From a bacterium (GTDB lineage Bacteria; UBP6; UBA1177; JAKLFG01), in contig JAKLIW010000002.1 in NCBI GenBank assembly GCA_022709425.1, positions 124,001-188,000 on the forward strand: a DNA stretch of 64,000 nt. The letters run 5' to 3'. This document shows positions 60,384 to 64,000 of this stretch, piece after piece. How positions within the stretch are numbered: position 1 is the stretch's first letter; each line of letters starts with the position of its first letter. A program made the translations under genes and the position numbers. The notes below the pieces were generated by a model. It saw only the letters and a list, made by a program, of their open reading frames with translations, made no database searches and had not been told where the DNA came from.

Positions 60384-61636
60384 GACGCGAACTCCCACGC
60401 CCGGACATGGCGGACACCGTTCCGGTCTCCCGCCGCCGCATCGTCGAGCGTCACCACCACTTTTTCGTAGTTGTCGGCTATCAGTTCCAGATTTCCGAAC
60501 TCACGCGCGATCACCTGCTCGTCGGCGAGCAGATAGGCCACCTGCACATACTGCGGCACCCCGTTGCGTTCGGCGATGAAATCTATCTCGCGGTCGCCTA
60601 TTTTGCCGGTCCGCACCGTTGCCCCCTGACCGCGCAGATGGAGATAGATCGCATTCTCCAGATAGCGGCCGGTATCGCTGACGGTCGCCGCGGTGAGATA
60701 TGATCTGAACCCGGGATCGTTCAAGTACCATTTTTTCTCTCCGGCAAGCAGTCGCTTTCCCCGGATATCCCAGCGCGGGCACTCGTGGGCGAAGTATGCC
60801 TCCGCGATATAATCGAGATAGGCGCCGACCGTCGGGATATTGGTCTTATATCCGCTGGAGGCGAGGTAGTCGACCACGGAACGCGGTGAAAGAGGGCTTC
60901 CCATCGAATCGGTCAGGAACCGGACGAGCAGATCAAGGAGGTACGGGTCGCGCACCTCGTGACGGCGAACGATGTCGCGCAGGATGATGGAGTCGCGCAG
61001 TGCGCCGACATAGCCGGTGCGCAGTTCATGGTCGGCGATCGAGAGCAGTTCCGGCAGGCCGCCGGTACGCATATAGCCGATGAAAGACTCCTTGCCGCGC
61101 GTCTGTCCGAGAAAACCGAGCGCCTCGGTGTAACTGAACGGCAGCACCTCCATCGGGACATGCCGCCCGGTAAGATAGGTGGCGAGTTCCTGCGACAGGA
61201 GGCGTGCATTGGAGCCGGTGATGAACAGTTCGTAGTCGCGCGTGTGATCCTGCGAGAAGGAGTTGACCACCCGCTCCCAACCTTCTATTTCCTGTACCTC
61301 GTCGATGCAGAGGTATATCCGTCCCTTGGGTTTCAGCCGTTTTTCGTATTCGCGGATGACGGCGACCAGTCCGTCGGTATCTTTAATAAAGGAAAGGTCG
61401 GTCAGTTCGAGATTGAGATAAAGTATGTTCTTGGCGGGGATCTTCCGTACCCGGAGGAGGTGGTCGATGAGGCCGCGCAGGATAAAACTCTTGCCGCTGC
61501 GCCGCGAGCCGGTTATCACTTTGACGAGGGAGTTGTCGAGGTACCGGGCCAGTCGGTCGAGGTAGCGTTCTCGCAAATAACCAGTTTTTACGGGGAGATC
61601 GCCCCAGAAATTGTTCTTTTCGACTAATTCAAACAT
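60380..61636 (-). CDS. AAA_14/DUF4143 ATP-binding protein, between thiG and thiH
   Basis: A 418-residue ATPase. Walker A is TGSRRSGKSF near residues 42-51, Walker B is IYLCIDEVQEIEGW, and a sensor LFITGSNARLLS follows. The DUF4143 C-terminal part has DREIDFIAERNG but QVAYLL where other members have an ExK, so a nuclease site is not complete. It is about 45 residues longer than the copy at 3550 and of a different subfamily. Position inside the thi cluster, with its own promoter and operator-like repeats, suggests insertion. Confidence 0.86.
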   Translation of the reverse strand: MFELVEKNNFWGDLPVKTGYLRERYLDRLARYLDNSLVKVITGSRRSGKSFILRGLIDHLLRVRKIPAKNILYLNLELTDLSFIKDTDGLVAVIREYEKRLKPKGRIYLCIDEVQEIEGWERVVNSFSQDHTRDYELFITGSNARLLSQELATYLTGRHVPMEVLPFSYTEALGFLGQTRGKESFIGYMRTGGLPELLSIADHELRTGYVGALRDSIILRDIVRRHEVRDPYLLDLLVRFLTDSMGSPLSPRSVVDYLASSGYKTNIPTVGAYLDYIAEAYFAHECPRWDIRGKRLLAGEKKWYLNDPGFRSYLTAATVSDTGRYLENAIYLHLRGQGATVRTGKIGDREIDFIAERNGVPQYVQVAYLLADEQVIAREFGNLELIADNYEKVVVTLDDAAAGDRNGVRHVRAWEFAS

Positions 61637-61665
61637 ATTTTCTTTTTCCTCCGCAAAACGCTCTT

Positions 61666-61717
61666 TTTGAAAGCATACTTTCTTTTTTGGCGATTTCAAG
61701 AGAAATTTGAAAGTATG
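61666..61717 (-). promoter_or_regulatory. TTTGAAAG direct repeats around the AAA_14 promoter
   Basis: TTTGAAAG(C/T)AT occurs at 61666 and 61706, exactly 40 bases apart. One copy covers the -10 box and the other lies upstream of the -35, as an operator pair would. Confidence 0.5.
61672..61699 (-). promoter_or_regulatory. Putative sigma70 promoter of the AAA_14-thiH unit
   Basis: Minus strand TTGAAA, 16 bp, TATGCT, 36 bases upstream of ATG 61636. Confidence 0.55.
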
Positions 61718-61721
61718 TTTG

Positions 61722-62498
61722 TTACTTCTTGAGGAAGTCGAGTTCAGGGCTGGAAGCCTGCGCGCTGTCGTATTTTTTCGGGATACCGGCGTCGCGGGCG
61801 ATGAGCGCCGCTTCGACCGCCATCTTGAATGCCGTACCCATCGCGGCCGGGTCTTTGGCGGTGGCTATCGCCGTGTTCACGAGCACCGCATCGGCGCCGA
61901 GTTCCAGCGCGGCGGCGGCATCCGAGGGTGATCCGATACCGGCGTCGACCACGACCGGCACCCGCGCCTGTTCGATGATGATGCGTATCATCTCGCGCAT
62001 GAGGAGTCCCTTGTTGGTCCCTATCGGTGCGGCGAGTGGCATCACCGTCGCGGCGCCCGCATCCTGCAGCCGGAGCGCCAGCATCGGGTCGGCGTTGATA
62101 TAGGGAAGGACCGCGAAGCCTTTCTTCACCAGTATCGTTGTCGCCTTCAAGGTCTCTATCGGATCGGGGAGGAGATAGCGCGGCTCGGGGGTGAGTTCGA
62201 GTTTTACCCACTTGGGGAGTCCCGCCTCGGCCGCCATCTCGGCGTAGTAGACCGCCTCTTCTGCGGTCCGCGCACCCGCGGTGTTGGGCAGGATCGTGAT
62301 GCCGGGACAGGCAAGGAGCGGCTTTAAGAGCGATTCATCCTTTCCGCCGAGGTCCATCCGCCGCAGAGAGGCCGTGACGACCTGCGTGCCGGAGGCTTTC
62401 ACCGCCGCGATCATCGCCTCGTTCGAGCGGTATTTGCCGGTCCCGAGGAAGAGGCGCGACGAAAAGGTGAATGAGCCGACGCGCAGTTCTTTTTCCAT
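61722..62498 (-). CDS. thiG: Thiazole synthase
   Basis: A 258-residue TIM-barrel enzyme forming the thiazole phosphate of thiamine. Motifs are [55 protein letters not shown] and [23 protein letters not shown] in part. The start is four bases after the nadA stop. ThiS, the sulfur carrier it needs, is not in the window. Confidence 0.95.
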   Translation of the reverse strand: MEKELRVGSFTFSSRLFLGTGKYRSNEAMIAAVKASGTQVVTASLRRMDLGGKDESLLKPLLACPGITILPNTAGARTAEEAVYYAEMAAEAGLPKWVKLELTPEPRYLLPDPIETLKATTILVKKGFAVLPYINADPMLALRLQDAGAATVMPLAAPIGTNKGLLMREMIRIIIEQARVPVVVDAGIGSPSDAAAALELGADAVLVNTAIATAKDPAAMGTAFKMAVEAALIARDAGIPKKYDSAQASSPELDFLKK

Positions 62499-62502
62499 TA
62501 TG

Positions 62503-63414
62503 TTACCTGTTCAGTTCAAGCATCCGGACAAGGGCACCGCGCGCCTTTTCGGCGATGTCGTCGCCCACCGTGACCAGCGTCTCCTCCTCGTCGAGCGACC
62601 GGAGGATGGTCTCAAGCGTTATCTTCTTCATGTTGCGGCAGTACATCGCCGGGTTGGAGATGTCGATGAATTCGGCCGCCGGATCGTGCCGCTGAAGGGT
62701 GTGGGTGATGCCCGATTCGGTGACGACGATGTAGCGCTGGTGTTTCTTTTCCTTCACGAGCGCCACCATGCCGCCGGTCGAGAGGATGTGGTCGGCCTCG
62801 CGACGCGTCTCTTTGGTGCATTCGGGGTGCATGAGGACCACCGCGCCGGGGAAGAGTTTCCGTGCGTCGGCGACATCTTCGGGCTGTATTTTATGGTGGA
62901 CCGGGCAGAACCCGCTGTGGAGGATGATCTCCTTTTCGGGCACCTGTTCGGCGACCCACGAACCGAGATTCTGGTCGGGGACGAAGAGTATCTGTTTCTG
63001 CGGCAGATTGCGGACGATGCGGACCGCCGACGAACTGGTGACGCAGACGTCCGACAGCGCCTTGACCTCCACCGATGAATTGACATAGCAGGCGACCGCC
63101 GCGCTGGGATAGGCCGCCTTGAGGCGTTGCAGCTGGTCGGGGTTTATCATGTCGGCGAGCGGGCATCCGGCGTCGGCCACCGGCAGGAGCACCTTCTTGT
63201 CGGGGGCGAGAATGGCCGCCGTCTCTCCCATGAAGCGGACACCGGCGAGCACGATGACAGCGGCCGTCGTATCGGCGGCGCGGACCGCGAGTTCGAACGA
63301 ATCGCCCACCACATCGGCGATATCCTGCACCTCGGCCCGGGTGTAGGTATGGGCAAGAATGAGTGCGTTCTTCTCTTTCTTAAGCGCCGCGATGCGGCGG
63401 ATGAGGTCATCCAT
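62503..63414 (-). CDS. nadA: Quinolinate synthase
   Basis: A 303-residue 4Fe-4S enzyme condensing iminoaspartate with dihydroxyacetone phosphate for NAD synthesis. Family segments are [81 protein letters not shown] and [12 protein letters not shown], with the three cluster Cys residues. nadB and nadC are not seen. ATGA overlap with the Nfu gene upstream. Confidence 0.95.
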   Translation of the reverse strand: MDDLIRRIAALKKEKNALILAHTYTRAEVQDIADVVGDSFELAVRAADTTAAVIVLAGVRFMGETAAILAPDKKVLLPVADAGCPLADMINPDQLQRLKAAYPSAAVACYVNSSVEVKALSDVCVTSSSAVRIVRNLPQKQILFVPDQNLGSWVAEQVPEKEIILHSGFCPVHHKIQPEDVADARKLFPGAVVLMHPECTKETRREADHILSTGGMVALVKEKKHQRYIVVTESGITHTLQRHDPAAEFIDISNPAMYCRNMKKITLETILRSLDEEETLVTVGDDIAEKARGALVRMLELNR

Positions 63415-63650
63415 CAGATGCTGACGACCTTCTGCACTTCAGGGATCTGCTTCTTGAGCTCGAACTCGATCCCCATTTTGAGCGTCATCTGCGACATCGG
63501 ACAGCCGTGGCAGTGGCCGCGGAGCGCCACCTTGACGATGCCGTCGTCGGTCACCTCTATCAGTTCCACGTCGCCGCCGTCGCGCTGCAGCATCGGGCGG
63601 ACCTTCTCAAGTACCGCGGGGACTTTGTCCTTCCAGGTCGTTTCGGCCAT
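63414..63650 (-). CDS. NifU C-terminal domain (Nfu-type) Fe-S carrier
   Basis: A 78-residue stand-alone NifU-C protein. It has RPMLQRDGGDVELIEV and the cluster-binding HCHGCPMSQMTL (CxxC). It carries Fe-S clusters to target enzymes; the directly following nadA and the more distant thiH are both 4Fe-4S enzymes, which makes them plausible clients. ATG 63650 with GGAG upstream is preferred to 63662. Confidence 0.9.
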   Translation of the reverse strand: MAETTWKDKVPAVLEKVRPMLQRDGGDVELIEVTDDGIVKVALRGHCHGCPMSQMTLKMGIEFELKKQIPEVQKVVSI

Positions 63651-63690
63651 GGTCGTCTCCATCAGACAAGGTTAGCAACCGGTCGCTGTA

Positions 63691-63718
63691 ACGATACGCA
63701 CCGGGCGCGGTAAGTCAA
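63691..63718 (-). promoter_or_regulatory. Putative sigma70 promoter of nfu-nadA-thiG
   Basis: Minus strand TTGACT, 16 bp, TATCGT, 40 bases upstream of ATG 63650. Confidence 0.5.
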
Positions 63719-63753
63719 GGCGAATCCTACCAAAAAGCCGCTAAAAATAACAG

Positions 63754-63783
63754 TTGACATTCAAAACGACACCACTATATAAT
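63754..63783 (+). promoter_or_regulatory. Near-consensus sigma70 promoter at the right edge
   Basis: TTGACA, 18 bp, TATAAT, both hexamers perfect. It drives the partial gene at 63825. Confidence 0.75.
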
Positions 63784-63824
63784 CGCCCGTTATGGGAACC
63801 CTAAACCTCTAGTGGAGGAGATGC

Positions 63825-64000
63825 ATGAGAATCGCGACGATGTTCTTGGTCATCATGTGCGCCACGGCGCTCCTTGCGGCGACACCGCTCAAGAAGGCGG
63901 AAGTCCGCTACGCGAAAGATGTGCCGGTCATGGTCAAGGGACTCAACGTCCCGCTGAAGGCCGACGCCGCGTCGGTCGAGAAGTTCGTGAAGAGCGAATT
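63825..64000 (+). CDS. Secreted protein, N-terminal part (partial)
   Basis: 58 complete codons run off the right edge. The start MRIATMFLVIMCATALLAA is a clear signal peptide with probable cleavage after LAA, and a GGAGGAG site lies four bases upstream. The mature start (KKAEVRYAKDVPVMVKGLN) is not enough to name a family. The consensus promoter suggests strong expression. Confidence 0.7.
   Translation, partial: MRIATMFLVIMCATALLAATPLKKAEVRYAKDVPVMVKGLNVPLKADAASVEKFVKSE

Noticed and set aside
60380..61636. DUF4143 ATPase read as an active nuclease
   Set aside because: Where other members have ExK this copy has QVAY, so a PD-(D/E)XK site is incomplete.

Overview
The window reads as a chromosomal segment of an uncultured, moderately GC-rich Gram-negative bacterium. 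Outer-membrane clues are an MCE/MlaD protein with its auxiliary lipoprotein, an MlaE permease, an O-antigen-ligase-like protein, several lipoboxes and a beta-barrel-like lipoprotein. The rny-ymdB pair, RNase HIII and an Asp-rich lipoprotein with DUF1566 domains fit no standard model phylum well; a deep-branching or candidate lineage (possibly Myxococcota-like) is a guess. Starts often overlap the previous stop as ATGA. About twenty sigma70-type promoters (TTGACA-like, 16-18 bp, TANNNT) can be read, and several of them decide start codons. No rRNA, CRISPR array, transposase or integrase was seen, and no gene-free stretch exceeds 300 bp.

Layout. 1-3.5 kb: rny end, ymdB, tyrS, DUF1566 lipoprotein. 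3.5-4.8 kb: an AAA_14/DUF4143 ATPase between two 35-bp direct repeats. 4.8-11.9 kb (minus): CDF metal exporter, dacB-udk, a lipoprotein pair, an aminotransferase. 12-19.1 kb (plus): prfC, serS, an anchored protein with a GT39-type glycosyltransferase, a Na/Pi cotransporter. 19.1-22.4 kb: repeats, a CsgG-like/DUF1566 protein, an AT-rich PIN gene, pdaD. 22.4-30.5 kb (minus): a tight six-gene operon (FAD oxidoreductase, mlaE, Ca/Na antiporter, DUF2520 protein, rnhC, receiver-like/PPDK_N protein). 30.5-31.1 kb: a vapBC pair.

31.2-39.0 kb is the accessory island and the best candidate for an undescribed system. A minus-strand run (PD-(D/E)XK-like protein, a protein with a duplicated 48-residue module, a WYL regulator, an AAA+ ATPase) diverges from a single-chain PLD nuclease-HerA ATPase fusion. 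Base composition drops here. Related small palindromes lie in the AAA-WYL gap and in the divergent gap. An anti-phage or anti-plasmid role is inference.

39-51.5 kb: prkA, a speE-glycosyltransferase-hydrolase operon, spoVR, and an mlaD-lipoprotein-ligase operon. 51.5-55.2 kb: tRNA-Val, tRNA-Asp, a PP2C-cNMP fusion and a lytic transglycosylase. 55.2-58.2 kb: rpsO-pnp-dut. 58.3-63.7 kb: a Sel1 protein, and an nfu-nadA-thiG/thiH cluster in which a second AAA_14/DUF4143 gene sits between thiG and thiH. A secreted protein starts at the right edge behind a near-consensus promoter.

Themes: polyamines (pdaD, speE), envelope lipid and polysaccharide handling (mlaE, mlaD, GT39, ligase), peptidoglycan remodelling (dacB, slt), and RNA turnover and translation (rny, pnp, rpsO, tyrS, serS, prfC).
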